64,000 bases of DNA, taken from the NCBI GenBank assembly GCA_018660685.1, contig JABJJW010000009.1, forward strand, positions 1 to 64,000, read 5' to 3'. Positions 17,423-27,579 of the stretch are shown here, one piece after another. The notes under the pieces were generated by a model. That model saw nothing but the letters and a program-made list of their open reading frames with translations. It was not told the origin of the DNA and searched no databases. Both the position numbers and the translations under genes were made by a program. Each line of letters begins with the position of its first letter. Within the stretch, counting starts at the first letter, position 1. Origin of the DNA: Flavobacteriales bacterium (GTDB lineage: Bacteria > Bacteroidota > Bacteroidia > Flavobacteriales_G > Salibacteraceae).

Positions 17423-19882
17423 ATGATGAATCCGAAACGCAAAAACTATTGGCTAACCACCGCAGCCGCCATGGTTTTCTCCTTTAGCCTTTTGGCGCAA
17501 TCCGCCTCAGTAAAAGGCAAAATCCAAAGCTCAGATAGCACCCAAAACCTATCTGGTGTATCGGTCTATCTTGACGGCACGAATCACGGCACGATATCCA
17601 ATGGAAGTGGCCATTTTCGATTAGAAGAGATTCCAGTTGGTGATTACACCTTGGTCATAAGCTCAATAGGATATTCACCTCAGCGCATTGCTGTCCAGTT
17701 AAGCGAAGGCGATGTACTCACCCACAGAGCATTTCTAGAAGAATGGGTAAACACCCTCGATGCCGTGAATATTATTTCAAAAGGAGTAACTGGAATCAAA
17801 GATGCTCCAGGCTCAATGCACGTGCTCACACCACGGGTAATTGAGAAATTCAGCTACACCGACATTAATCGAACGCTGAGGTCAATACCTGGAATCAACC
17901 TACAAGAAGAAGATGGGTTTGGCCTACGACCCAACATTGGACTTCGAGGTACCGGCGTTGAGCGAAGCTCGAAGATCACCGTAATGGAAGATGGTGTGCT
18001 TATGGCACCTGCTCCATACGCAGCTCCGGCAGCATATTATTTTCCCACGATTGGTAGGATGCAGGGAATTGAAGTATTGAAAGGAAGCAGCCAGATCAAA
18101 TATGGCCCTTACACGACTGGCGGAGCCATCAATCTAATATCCACTCAAATTCCGTCTGAGTTCGGAGGCAGAATTCACATGATCGGCGGAAGCTTCGGCG
18201 GAAGAAACCTTCATGCATACGTTGGAAATTCTCATAAGAATGTGTCCTACCTAGTGGAAACGTTTCAATTCGGCTCAGAGGGTTTTAAAAAGCTTGATGG
18301 TGGGGGGAACACAGGCTTTTCTAAGCAAGACTATTTGGCTAAAGTACGCGTCAATACCAACGCAGATGCCAAGTACTACCAGAGCTTGACATTTAAAGTT
18401 GGCCAGTCTGCAGAATCAAGTAACGAGACTTATCTCGGCCTAAGTGAATCTGACTTTAGTGCGAATCCATTGAGAAGGTATGCAGCCTCTCAAATGGATC
18501 ACATGGCCACGACTCAACATCAGTATTCAATCAGTCATAGCATTCGATTTCCAAAAGTTGCAGAATTAACAACGACAGCATATCGAAGCGACTTCAGCCG
18601 GAACTGGTATAAATTAGATAAGGTCGTTGATAGCTCAGGTGCCAAAACGAGCATTTCCTCCATTCTGGATGATCCAAATTCCTACGCAAACGCATTTGCC
18701 ATCTTGAACGGCGGGAGCAGCTTGAACTCCAATGCTCTTCATGTGAAGGCGAACAATCGTGATTACTACGCCCAGGGCATCCAGACCAATTTATCCCTAG
18801 ACTTCAAAACAGGAAAATTGTCGCATAAGGCTGATATCGGCGTCCGAGTGCATCAAGATCAAATCGATCGATTTCAGTGGGTGGACGAGTACGCCATGGT
18901 CAATAATGTAATGCTAAAGAGCAGTGCAGGAACTCCAGGCACAGAAAGCAACAGAGTAGAAACGGCTAACGCGATTGCATCCTATATCCAATATAGGATC
19001 AAATACCGCAAGTTTACCTTCACTCCAGGTCTGCGATATGAGAATATACACCTGAAACGACTTGATTATGGTAAATCAGATCCCGATCGGACAGAATCTA
19101 ATTTATCAAACCGCAGCAACTGGGTTCAGGCATTGATTCCCGGTGCCGCCATAGACTATCAGCACAGCAAGTTTTTCAGTGCATTTGTTGGCGTTCACCA
19201 GGGATTTGCCCCAGCAGGAAGTAAGGATGGAGCAGAACCAGAGCAGAGTGTGAACTACGAAGCTGGAATTCGCTATGCAAAGAATGCATTGAGCGGGCAG
19301 GTTGTCTATTTCATAAATGACTACGAAAACTTGTTAGGAGCTGACTTGAATGCCGCTGGTGGAGCTGGGTCAGGAAATCTATTCAACGGCGGTCAAGCAA
19401 TCACTCAAGGTGTAGAGTTTCAAGCCTCGCAAGACCTCATCTGGAAAAATGAGGACAGCAAATACAGTCTTCCACTTTCTGTTGTATATACGTTCACCGA
19501 AGGGCATTTCGAGAATGATTTTTCAAGTGATTTTGAAGGTTGGGGTTCTGTGGCGGCCGGCGACCATCTGCCCTACTTGGCAAATCATCAATTCTCCGTA
19601 ATTCTAGGAATTGAACATCACAAGTTCAGCGCGAATGTAAGCGGTCGTTTTGTAGATGAAATGAGAACAAACCCGGGTCAAGGAGCAATACCGTCAAACG
19701 AAAAGACTGACGCATATTTTGTCTTGGATGCTAGTGCATCATACAACCTCCATAAGTACATTTCGCTATTTGGTAATATGACCAACATCTCTGATGAGAC
19801 GTATGTTGTGGCTCGAAGACCAGCAGGACTTAGACCAGGTATGCCTCGGGCATTTAACCTAGGACTTAAAGTCAACTTCTAG
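17423..19882 (+). CDS. TonB-dependent receptor, FecA-like with carboxypeptidase-regulatory-like N-terminal domain
   Basis: CarboxypepD_reg-like VKGKIQSSDSTQNLSGVSVYLDGT; plug domain with APAPYAAPAAYYFP and IEVLKGSSQIKYGPYTTGGAINL. Confidence 0.9.
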   Translation: MMNPKRKNYWLTTAAAMVFSFSLLAQSASVKGKIQSSDSTQNLSGVSVYLDGTNHGTISNGSGHFRLEEIPVGDYTLVISSIGYSPQRIAVQLSEGDVLTHRAFLEEWVNTLDAVNIISKGVTGIKDAPGSMHVLTPRVIEKFSYTDINRTLRSIPGINLQEEDGFGLRPNIGLRGTGVERSSKITVMEDGVLMAPAPYAAPAAYYFPTIGRMQGIEVLKGSSQIKYGPYTTGGAINLISTQIPSEFGGRIHMIGGSFGGRNLHAYVGNSHKNVSYLVETFQFGSEGFKKLDGGGNTGFSKQDYLAKVRVNTNADAKYYQSLTFKVGQSAESSNETYLGLSESDFSANPLRRYAASQMDHMATTQHQYSISHSIRFPKVAELTTTAYRSDFSRNWYKLDKVVDSSGAKTSISSILDDPNSYANAFAILNGGSSLNSNALHVKANNRDYYAQGIQTNLSLDFKTGKLSHKADIGVRVHQDQIDRFQWVDEYAMVNNVMLKSSAGTPGTESNRVETANAIASYIQYRIKYRKFTFTPGLRYENIHLKRLDYGKSDPDRTESNLSNRSNWVQALIPGAAIDYQHSKFFSAFVGVHQGFAPAGSKDGAEPEQSVNYEAGIRYAKNALSGQVVYFINDYENLLGADLNAAGGAGSGNLFNGGQAITQGVEFQASQDLIWKNEDSKYSLPLSVVYTFTEGHFENDFSSDFEGWGSVAAGDHLPYLANHQFSVILGIEHHKFSANVSGRFVDEMRTNPGQGAIPSNEKTDAYFVLDASASYNLHKYISLFGNMTNISDETYVVARRPAGLRPGMPRAFNLGLKVNF

Positions 19883-21090
19883 CGGTTCTTCTCCTCGATC
19901 CATCGAGACATGTACTCCGTACTTCGAAGCGTGTGGTGGTTTAGCATCTGACCAAGGAAATCTGATTTCCTGTGATCTCCTAGGTTGGATGAAAGAAGAT
20001 TCAAGTCGTGAATGAATTTTAGCTCGAATGGATCTTTTGAGAATCGATTCTTAAGCAGAGGCACTATTCTCTTTGCCGAAGATTCCCACTCTTCTTCATT
20101 CTGATAAAGTTCAATCGCCTTCTTCGCAAACTCTTCAAAACCTGTTGCTACAATTCCTGGGAACTCGTCTTTGGTTGAAATCCCCTCCAATCCAATTACC
20201 GTAGTCACAGATGGTGTACCACTTTGCATGGCGTCGAATAATTTGCCTTTCAAGCCGGCTCCAAAGCGCAGTGGAGCTAAGAGAAGTCGATACTGTGAAA
20301 CTGTCTCGATTGCTTCTTCTGCCCTGCCTTTAATCAAAAAACCAATTGCCTTATCATTGAGTTGATGCTCACTTTCTTTAGAGTAAGAGCCATAAACGTG
20401 CATTTCTGCTCCGGGCAGTTCCTTCCTGATCAAAGGCCAGATGTCTTTTTTAAGATAGCGGATCGAATCCAAGTTCGGGGCGTGTCTAAAGTTCCCAATG
20501 GTGACAAAATGCTCTCGGTTCTTCCAATTCACCTCTGGCTCAATCGCTTCAACCATGAATGGAATGTAATGCAACTTTGACGCATCAATTTTGAATACTC
20601 TCTGCAGCAAAGCGTACTCATACTCAGAGATCATGAGGCTTAAGTCGCAGCGATGAATGCAAGCGAGTTCGCGAATCGCGACTTCATTGAACAGATCGGA
20701 CTCTTCATAACCTCTGTCACTTTCAAGTGCAATTTGCCGCCCACGCCTAAGACAGTGAAGATCCTCGGTATCCAAAACCTTCACAGCACTCGGACAGTGC
20801 TGCGACACTCTCCATCCAAATTGTTCTTCGCACATGAAGCGGTCAAAGAGCACGATATCTGGATTGAGTTCCTTCACCAACGAATCAAAACCTGAGTCAT
20901 TGACCTGTATTGATCCTGCTTTAATTCCTAATGCTCTAAAGTCAATGCTATGCTTACTCGGAGCTGCGGTAGACACATAGGTCATTGACCATTTTTGATC
21001 GAGGAACGCGCTGAGCAATTGAAGCATCCGGCTACCTGCTGCTGTGGATGTCGGCTCAGGCCAAACGGTGCTTATGATGAGGATTTTCAT
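19879..21090 (-). CDS. glycosyltransferase (GT4-like)
   Basis: GSRMLQLLSAF N-terminus; TIGNFRHAPNLDSIRYLKKDIWPLI; APLRFGAGLKGKLFDAMQSGTPSVTT. Confidence 0.85.
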   Translation of the reverse strand: MKILIISTVWPEPTSTAAGSRMLQLLSAFLDQKWSMTYVSTAAPSKHSIDFRALGIKAGSIQVNDSGFDSLVKELNPDIVLFDRFMCEEQFGWRVSQHCPSAVKVLDTEDLHCLRRGRQIALESDRGYEESDLFNEVAIRELACIHRCDLSLMISEYEYALLQRVFKIDASKLHYIPFMVEAIEPEVNWKNREHFVTIGNFRHAPNLDSIRYLKKDIWPLIRKELPGAEMHVYGSYSKESEHQLNDKAIGFLIKGRAEEAIETVSQYRLLLAPLRFGAGLKGKLFDAMQSGTPSVTTVIGLEGISTKDEFPGIVATGFEEFAKKAIELYQNEEEWESSAKRIVPLLKNRFSKDPFELKFIHDLNLLSSNLGDHRKSDFLGQMLNHHTLRSTEYMSRWIEEKNR

Positions 21091-21117
21091 TTCTATTGAT
21101 GCTCATCCTGGGGGCTC

Positions 21118-21186
21118 GAGGCCTTCTCGAAGGAGGCCATCAAAGATAATTGGCTTGTCTTCGGGACGACCAAGATTGTCGCCAAT
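21118..21186. repeat. intergenic inverted-repeat cluster (possible structured or dispersed element)
   Basis: GGCCTTctcgAAGGaGGCC, ATTGGC...GCCAAT enclosing CTTGTC-TTCG-GGACGACCAAG. Confidence 0.45.
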
Positions 21187-21230
21187 AGTATGCTTGCATG
21201 AAGTAATATGTCATATTTACTACCTGAACC

Positions 21231-21800
21231 ATGAAGGATTTCTTTGTACTTCTAATTTCTCTTCTTTTTGCACTACAAGTTCCAGCTCAAAAAAAGTATA
21301 GACTGGTATTTCAGAACCATACGACGGAAAAGAAACTCATCCTTAAAAAAGGGCATTTTCTTAATTACGAGCTCGCTAAAAAGTATGGCGAGATTGAAAA
21401 TGACAATCCCCGGTTACTCATTTCGGAGGATAAACATGAACACAAGATCACAAATGGAAAAATTAAAAAGATTATTCCTGGTGATAATCCAGCGGTCTAT
21501 CTCAAACAGTACGGAAAAGAAAGTGTGATTTTACTAGCCGATGTTGACGTCGTACATAAATACTTCTATGTGGACATTATTTCGATAACCAGTTCAATTG
21601 CCCTCACAGGCGTCATGGGCGCAGCCCTCATTGGAATGGGCATTGGATTTAAGGAATCTGGACTGGGGTTTATTGGAGTGCCATTACTAGCCACCGGGAT
21701 AATTTCTGGTTTTCTTTTTAAGCAAAAGACATATAGAATGTCGGAAAACAGCACTGCGCATGTTGCAAGTAAAGAAAACATCAAGAAAAGATTCAATTAA
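21231..21800 (+). CDS. secreted/membrane protein of unknown function
   Basis: Signal peptide MKDFFVLLISLLFALQVPAQ; two Gly-rich TMs. Confidence 0.65.
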   Translation: MKDFFVLLISLLFALQVPAQKKYRLVFQNHTTEKKLILKKGHFLNYELAKKYGEIENDNPRLLISEDKHEHKITNGKIKKIIPGDNPAVYLKQYGKESVILLADVDVVHKYFYVDIISITSSIALTGVMGAALIGMGIGFKESGLGFIGVPLLATGIISGFLFKQKTYRMSENSTAHVASKENIKKRFN

Positions 21801-22334
21801 CTATCCTAACCGAATCAATGCAAAGAGCGCATAATTCATCATGTCCTGATAATTTGCATCGATGCCTTCTGAGATGAGTGTTTTGCCTTGATTGTCTTCG
21901 ATCTGACGAATTCTCAAAATTTTCATAAGGATCAAATCGGTGAGCGAACTCACCCTCATTTCTCTCCATGCTTCTCCGTAATCTGAATTCTTTTTGATCA
22001 TGAGATCACGTGTCTCTTGAACTTTGGCTTCATACAATTTTGAGGTCCGCTCCACTTCCATCTCGTGATCAGAATCTGTAGGGAGCTCCAATTGGAGCTG
22101 AGCCATGACACAGTAGTTGACAATTCCAACGTATTCATTGCCGATGTCTTCTCCGACCTTATTCTCCCCTGTTTCTTCGATGGTTCGTATTCGTTGAGCT
22201 TTGATGAATATTTGATCTGTCAACGACTTCGGCCGGAGTATTCTCCATGCAGTTCCATAATCCTTGGTTTTCTTAAGGAAGATATCCCGGCATTTACCTA
22301 ATGCCTCATCGTATTGTTTCAATGTCAGTTCCAT
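21801..22334 (-). CDS. DUF1599-like protein with two tandem homologous halves
   Basis: KKTKDYGTAWRILRPKSLTDQIFIKAQRIRTIEE vs KKNSDYGEAWREMRVSSLTDLILMKILRIRQIED. Confidence 0.75.
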   Translation of the reverse strand: MELTLKQYDEALGKCRDIFLKKTKDYGTAWRILRPKSLTDQIFIKAQRIRTIEETGENKVGEDIGNEYVGIVNYCVMAQLQLELPTDSDHEMEVERTSKLYEAKVQETRDLMIKKNSDYGEAWREMRVSSLTDLILMKILRIRQIEDNQGKTLISEGIDANYQDMMNYALFALIRLG

Positions 22335-22379
22335 CTATTTTCGCTATCGATTATGTGGTCACAAATTACTGCAATTCCG

Positions 22380-23213
22380 ATGAAAAAAACGCTCAACTGT
22401 CGAGGTAGATTGATTGACATGAGCACGCCTGCAGTAATGGGAATCCTGAACGTAACTCCCGATTCATTTTTTGATGGTGGAACCTATCAATCTGAAGATC
22501 TGTTAATGCATCGTGCTGAGCAACACTTGAAGGATGGCGCTAAATTCTTGGATGTAGGAGCGATCTCCTCTCGTCCAATGGCTGAAATGGTAAGCGAAGA
22601 ACAAGAGAAGACAAGGCTCATTCCTGCTGTTGAAGCGATTCATAAAAGGTTTCCCGAGGCGATCATATCCGTTGACACTTTCAGAGCGAATATTGCCCAC
22701 ATGGCGATCCAAGCCGGTGGAGACATCATTAACGACATCAGTGGCGGTGAACTGGACGAAGCAATGTTTGAGACCATCGCCCAACTTCAAGTTCCATACA
22801 TCCTCATGCACATGAAAGGAACCCCCCAAACCATGCAGCATGACCCAAAATATGGAGACGTCACAGAAGAAGTATTTAATTTTCTCGTTACCCGAGTTCA
22901 TCGCCTCAAGGAGCTAGGTGTTCACGACATCATATTGGATCCTGGATTCGGGTTTGGAAAGAGCGTTGACCACAACTACGATCTGCTTGACGAGCTGGAC
23001 CATTTTCTTGCCATGGGACTGCCACTCCTTGCTGGGTTTTCACGAAAAAGCATGATCAACAAGGTAATTGGTACAACTCCAGATACGGCCTTAAACGGGA
23101 CGTCTGTATTGAATACATTAGCACTTCAGAAAGGTGCTTCTATACTTAGAGTTCATGACGTAAAAGAAGCGATGCAGGCCGTTGCACTCATTAACCGAAT
23201 GAGAAGGGCTTAA
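22380..23213 (+). CDS. folP: dihydropteroate synthase
   Basis: MGILNVTPDSFFDGG, DVGAISSRP, DPGFGFGKSVDHNY; start trimmed to MKKTLNCRG. Confidence 0.95.
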   Translation: MKKTLNCRGRLIDMSTPAVMGILNVTPDSFFDGGTYQSEDLLMHRAEQHLKDGAKFLDVGAISSRPMAEMVSEEQEKTRLIPAVEAIHKRFPEAIISVDTFRANIAHMAIQAGGDIINDISGGELDEAMFETIAQLQVPYILMHMKGTPQTMQHDPKYGDVTEEVFNFLVTRVHRLKELGVHDIILDPGFGFGKSVDHNYDLLDELDHFLAMGLPLLAGFSRKSMINKVIGTTPDTALNGTSVLNTLALQKGASILRVHDVKEAMQAVALINRMRRA

Positions 23214-23229
23214 CATTCACTTCAAATTC

Positions 23230-23237
23230 TACCTTTG
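23230..23237 (+). promoter_or_regulatory. Bacteroidota-type -7 box TACCTTTG upstream of accA
   Basis: Exact TAnnTTTG; the automated TTG start (23235) lies within it. Confidence 0.5.
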
Positions 23238-23258
23238 GCCGCAGATAATTCCAATTCT

Positions 23259-24218
23259 ATGGCCGTTTATCTGGATTTTGAAACACCAATTCAGGAACTC
23301 GAGGAACAACTCGAAAACCTGAAACAAGTCAAGGAAAAAAGCAAGCTCAAGTCAGACGATGCGATTGTTGAACTAGAAGCCAAACTGGTTCAGACCAAAA
23401 AGAGCATCTACAAAAACTTGACCGCTTGGCAAAAAGTACAAGTCTCTCGACATCCCGAGCGACCGTATACGCTGGCTTATATCGAAGCCCTCACCGGAGG
23501 GAACTTTATTGAGCTCCACGGCGATCGCAATGTTCGCGATGACAAAGCCATGGTCGGTGGTATGGGAAGCATTGATGGTAAGACCTTCATGTTCGTTGGC
23601 CAGCAAAAAGGCATTAACACCAAGATGCGCCAATACCGAAACTTCGGAATGGCAAATCCAGAAGGATATCGTAAGGCACTCAGGCTGTTTAAAATGGCCG
23701 AGAAATTCAATAAGCCGATTGTTTGCTTCATCGATACACCGGGTGCTTTTCCTGGACTCGAGGCAGAGGAAAGAGGGCAAGGAGAGGCGATCGCCAAGAA
23801 CATTTTTGAAATGATGAACCTGAGAGTTCCAGTAATTGCCATTGTAATTGGTGAAGGAGCTTCTGGTGGTGCACTAGGTATTGGCGTTGCTGATAAGGTC
23901 ATGATGATGGAATACACATGGTATTCGGTTATCTCACCTGAGTCCTGTTCTTCCATTCTTTGGAGAAGTTGGGATTTCAAAGAGCAAGCCGCTGAAGCCC
24001 TGAAGCTTACAGCTGATGACATGCTCAGCAATGGTCTTGTAGATGGAATCATCAAAGAGCCTGTCGGAGGAGCGCACGGCAATCCACTTGAGGCATACGA
24101 GAATGTCAAAGAAGAAATTCTTCTCCAATACAATTCACTCAAATCACTTAATGCCGATGCTCGGATCACCAAACGAATCGAGAAGTATAGTGGCATGGGT
24201 GTGTTTGTAGAAGGCTAA
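23259..24218 (+). CDS. accA: acetyl-CoA carboxylase carboxyltransferase subunit alpha
   Basis: [29 protein letters not shown]-like region, [24 protein letters not shown]. Confidence 0.97.
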   Translation: MAVYLDFETPIQELEEQLENLKQVKEKSKLKSDDAIVELEAKLVQTKKSIYKNLTAWQKVQVSRHPERPYTLAYIEALTGGNFIELHGDRNVRDDKAMVGGMGSIDGKTFMFVGQQKGINTKMRQYRNFGMANPEGYRKALRLFKMAEKFNKPIVCFIDTPGAFPGLEAEERGQGEAIAKNIFEMMNLRVPVIAIVIGEGASGGALGIGVADKVMMMEYTWYSVISPESCSSILWRSWDFKEQAAEALKLTADDMLSNGLVDGIIKEPVGGAHGNPLEAYENVKEEILLQYNSLKSLNADARITKRIEKYSGMGVFVEG

Positions 24219-24223
24219 TTGCC

Positions 24224-25267
24224 TTGAAGTATTCCTGGACTAAACACCGACTTCAATTTCTTCGCCCTGGCGGCACATCTAGGGGGGTTTTAACCCATAA
24301 AGACTCGTGGTTTTTGATGGCTACAAGTCCAGAATTTGAATATCCAGCAATTGGGGAATGCAGTATTATTCCTGGCCTTAGTCCCGATCCGTTTAATGAA
24401 ATCGAGAAAATGCTCGATGTTATTTGTGTAGGACTTACCGAAAATGGGGATGAACCAGATCTATCGAAATTCCCAGCACTAAAATTCGGTTTAGAAATGT
24501 TGAATACCGACATAGCCGCAAAGGGAACCAAGGTCTTTCGTCACGATAAATTCACCTCAGGAGAAAGCGGAATCTTAATCAACGGACTCGTATGGATGGG
24601 CGATACGGATTTCATGAAAAGTCAACTCGACGCTAAAATTTCAGAGGGCTTTACTTGTATCAAGATCAAAATCGGTTCGTTGGATTTCGAAACCGAAAAG
24701 CGTTTTCTAAGTGATCTGAGAAATCGATATGGTGATGAATTGGAGTTACGCTTAGATGCAAATGGCGCGTTTCCCATATCCGACGCATCACAGATGCTGG
24801 ATCAGTTGAATGCCTTCGGAATACATTCGATCGAACAACCGATTAAAGCTGGAAATTGGACGGACATGGCCTCCATTTGCTCAGCTTCACCGATTCCAAT
24901 CGCACTGGACGAAGAACTTATCGGAGTGAAATCTCACAATGAAAAAAATGAGCTACTGGATGCGATAAAACCTCAATTCATCATTCTAAAACCGAGTTTG
25001 GTTGGTGGGTTAAAAGAGTGCTCGCAATGGATCGATCTCGCTGAATCCAAAGGGACTGGATGGTGGATCACATCAGCCTTAGAGTCCAACATTGGTTTGA
25101 ATGCCATCGCGCAATATGTATTCAATAAAGGAGCATTTATGCCCCAGGGTTTGGGAACGGGAAGCCTATTTGCAAACAATTTCGATTCACCGCTGTCTAT
25201 TCAAGGTGAAATGTTGAGATTTAGCGCACATTCTAGCTGGAACCTAGATGAATTGAAAGATGACTGA
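24224..25267 (+). CDS. menC: o-succinylbenzoate synthase (enolase superfamily)
   Basis: IKIKIG, LRLDANGAF, SIEQPIKAG, ALDEELIG, LKPSLVGG; followed by menE. Confidence 0.85.
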   Translation: MKYSWTKHRLQFLRPGGTSRGVLTHKDSWFLMATSPEFEYPAIGECSIIPGLSPDPFNEIEKMLDVICVGLTENGDEPDLSKFPALKFGLEMLNTDIAAKGTKVFRHDKFTSGESGILINGLVWMGDTDFMKSQLDAKISEGFTCIKIKIGSLDFETEKRFLSDLRNRYGDELELRLDANGAFPISDASQMLDQLNAFGIHSIEQPIKAGNWTDMASICSASPIPIALDEELIGVKSHNEKNELLDAIKPQFIILKPSLVGGLKECSQWIDLAESKGTGWWITSALESNIGLNAIAQYVFNKGAFMPQGLGTGSLFANNFDSPLSIQGEMLRFSAHSSWNLDELKDD

Positions 25268-26357
25268 TTTTAAAGCATACAAAACCCTTTCGCTTAACGG
25301 GCGGAAAAGATCTCTCCAAGAATGGCGAGCACACGCTCAGCAACAACTCCAAGAGGGTTATGGATTGGGAGACTTGGAAGAGATTCTTGAATTCGTGGTA
25401 GATTGGAGTGACCGAAGGGAATGGATCGAAACACGAACTTCTGGAAGCACCGGCAGACCTAAGAACATCAAGATTCGCAAAGAGCACATTATTTCTAGCG
25501 CCTTACGTACACTCGAATTTCTTAAGCTAAAATCTGGAGACTCAGCCCTCCTCTGTATCCCTGATCAATTCATTGGAGGAAAAATGATGATTGCGAGATC
25601 CATCATTGGAGAGCTTGACCTTCACATCGCAGATAGCAGCTCAACTCCAGAGCTTCCAGAAGGAAAAACAATTGACTTCGCGGCGCTCATTCCAATGCAA
25701 GCCTATCATATTGCTCAGAATAAGGATTTAAAAAAGACGTGGCAAGGAGTCAAGAAAATAATCATCGGAGGGGGTCACATTGACCCTCTATTGGAAGCTG
25801 AGCTAGCGACTTGGAAATGTGAGATCTATGAGTCTTTTGGAATGACAGAAACCATCTCACACATTGCTCTCCGGAAAATTGGGAGCAAAGAAAGAGAACC
25901 TTTTGTGCTGCTTCCAGATATCACCATATCCCAGGATGAACGGAATTGCTTGCTCATCGAGTCTGAGTTGCTACCAACCAACCCTCTCGTCACCAACGAC
26001 ATCGTTGAAATGGTGGATGATAAGTCCTTTCATTGGATGGGGAGAGCAGACAACCTCATTAACAGTGGAGGTGTTAAAATCATTCCAGAAGTAATAGAAA
26101 AGCTGGCCAAACCGCACGTCAATTCCAATTTCATATTTGGTGGAATGCCCGATGAAGAACTTGGCCAAAAAGTGGTTCTGCTCATAGAAAGTCAACCGCT
26201 CAGTGACGATGATCAAAAGGAATTGTTGAAAGACCTGAGGAAAGAATTACACAAGTATGAAATGCCGAAGGAAATACACTATCTCGATGCATTTGAAGAA
26301 ACCGAAAATGGCAAGGTGAATCGCAAAAAGACGCTGAAGCTTATCAACGCCTCGTGA
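25260..26357 (+). CDS. menE: o-succinylbenzoate-CoA ligase-like AMP-binding enzyme
   Basis: TSGSTGRPKNI, YESFGMTETISHIA, GRADNLINSGGVKI; overlaps menC. Confidence 0.88.
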   Translation: MTDFKAYKTLSLNGRKRSLQEWRAHAQQQLQEGYGLGDLEEILEFVVDWSDRREWIETRTSGSTGRPKNIKIRKEHIISSALRTLEFLKLKSGDSALLCIPDQFIGGKMMIARSIIGELDLHIADSSSTPELPEGKTIDFAALIPMQAYHIAQNKDLKKTWQGVKKIIIGGGHIDPLLEAELATWKCEIYESFGMTETISHIALRKIGSKEREPFVLLPDITISQDERNCLLIESELLPTNPLVTNDIVEMVDDKSFHWMGRADNLINSGGVKIIPEVIEKLAKPHVNSNFIFGGMPDEELGQKVVLLIESQPLSDDDQKELLKDLRKELHKYEMPKEIHYLDAFEETENGKVNRKKTLKLINAS

Positions 26358-26381
26358 GGCTAATCAATATCACAGGTAGAT

Positions 26382-27566
26382 TTAGCTTTTACGCCTGTTG
26401 ATCTCTTTCAAAATCATACTATATTCCTTCCCCATTTGACCTGCGATTGCGGTGTTTTCCTTCGCTCTACGAATTAAGTATGGAAGCGTTGATCGAACAG
26501 GGCCATATGGAAGATACTTGCTCACATTGTATCCTGCAGCAGCAAGGTTAAAGCTCATATAGTCGCTCATTCCATAGAGCTGAGAAAAGTAAACGTGAGG
26601 GTGGTTTTTGTCTAGCCCTTTTTCATTTAGGAGCTGAGTTAAATAGATCGAACTGTACTCATTGTGAGTCCCAGCGCATATTTCTACGATGTCAATGTTT
26701 TCGATACAAAGCTGCAACGCGGCGTTATACGCATCATCCGTTGCTTGCTTACTTAGTTGTATTGGCGTGGGATATCCTTGTTCTGCAGCTCGGGCATTTT
26801 CTTTGTCTAAGTATGCTCCTCGAACAATTTTGTTTCCAATCCGAAATCCTTCTCGCCTTCCTTTCAATATCAATTGGGTGAGGTATTCCAATCGATCGTG
26901 CCGGAACATTTGCGTGGTTTGGAAGACGATGGCCTTCTCCCTATTAAACTGGGTCATCATACTCTCGACCAAACGATCAATTGCATCCTGAATCCAGCTC
27001 TCTTCCGCATCCACATAGATCGGCACGTTCGCTTCATACGCTGAACGACAAATTCGCTCAAATCGTTGATGCAAATTGGCTGCTGCTTCTTTGTCTGAGC
27101 TGGACAAGTCCGAACCAGTACTCAATTTTTCGAGCAAACCATTCGAAGCTATTCCACTGACCTTTATACATGACACCGGAATATTTTCATTGTCTTTTGC
27201 CAGTTGAATCGTTCGGATTATTTCCTGTTCGGTCATGGCAAAATCAGACTCCTTCTCCTGCCCTTCCACGGAATAATCCAGTATGGCCCCAACATGGCTT
27301 TCACGAAGTTTTTCAATTACCGAGATCGATTCGGAAATGGTTTCACCACCACAGAAAACCCTAAAAACCGTTGGTTTAGCCGCCCATCGAACGGGCATCC
27401 TTGACGAAAGGGCGAATTCAGCCAACGAAGTAGCAAACTTGGTAAGGCCAGCATTATTCATCAGCCTGAAAATCCAATAGTTGAAGCGCAGGTCGCCATT
27501 GCTTAAATGAGCAAATGCCGTTGAACTATCCTCGAAACTTACTTGCGGTTCTGATTCGTTCGCCAT
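26382..27566 (-). CDS. proline dehydrogenase family protein
   Basis: LDYSVEGQ, IVFQTTQMFRHDRL, GNKIVRGAYLDKE, FSQLYGMSDYMSFNLA. Confidence 0.9.
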   Translation of the reverse strand: MANESEPQVSFEDSSTAFAHLSNGDLRFNYWIFRLMNNAGLTKFATSLAEFALSSRMPVRWAAKPTVFRVFCGGETISESISVIEKLRESHVGAILDYSVEGQEKESDFAMTEQEIIRTIQLAKDNENIPVSCIKVSGIASNGLLEKLSTGSDLSSSDKEAAANLHQRFERICRSAYEANVPIYVDAEESWIQDAIDRLVESMMTQFNREKAIVFQTTQMFRHDRLEYLTQLILKGRREGFRIGNKIVRGAYLDKENARAAEQGYPTPIQLSKQATDDAYNAALQLCIENIDIVEICAGTHNEYSSIYLTQLLNEKGLDKNHPHVYFSQLYGMSDYMSFNLAAAGYNVSKYLPYGPVRSTLPYLIRRAKENTAIAGQMGKEYSMILKEINRRKS

Positions 27567-27571
27567 AGGGC

Positions 27572-27579
27572 CAAAGTTA
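27572..27579 (-). promoter_or_regulatory. Bacteroidota-type -7 box TAACTTTG (minus strand) for proline dehydrogenase gene
   Basis: Reverse complement of caaagtta, close to the ATG; overlaps the end of the upstream M1 peptidase gene. Confidence 0.5.
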
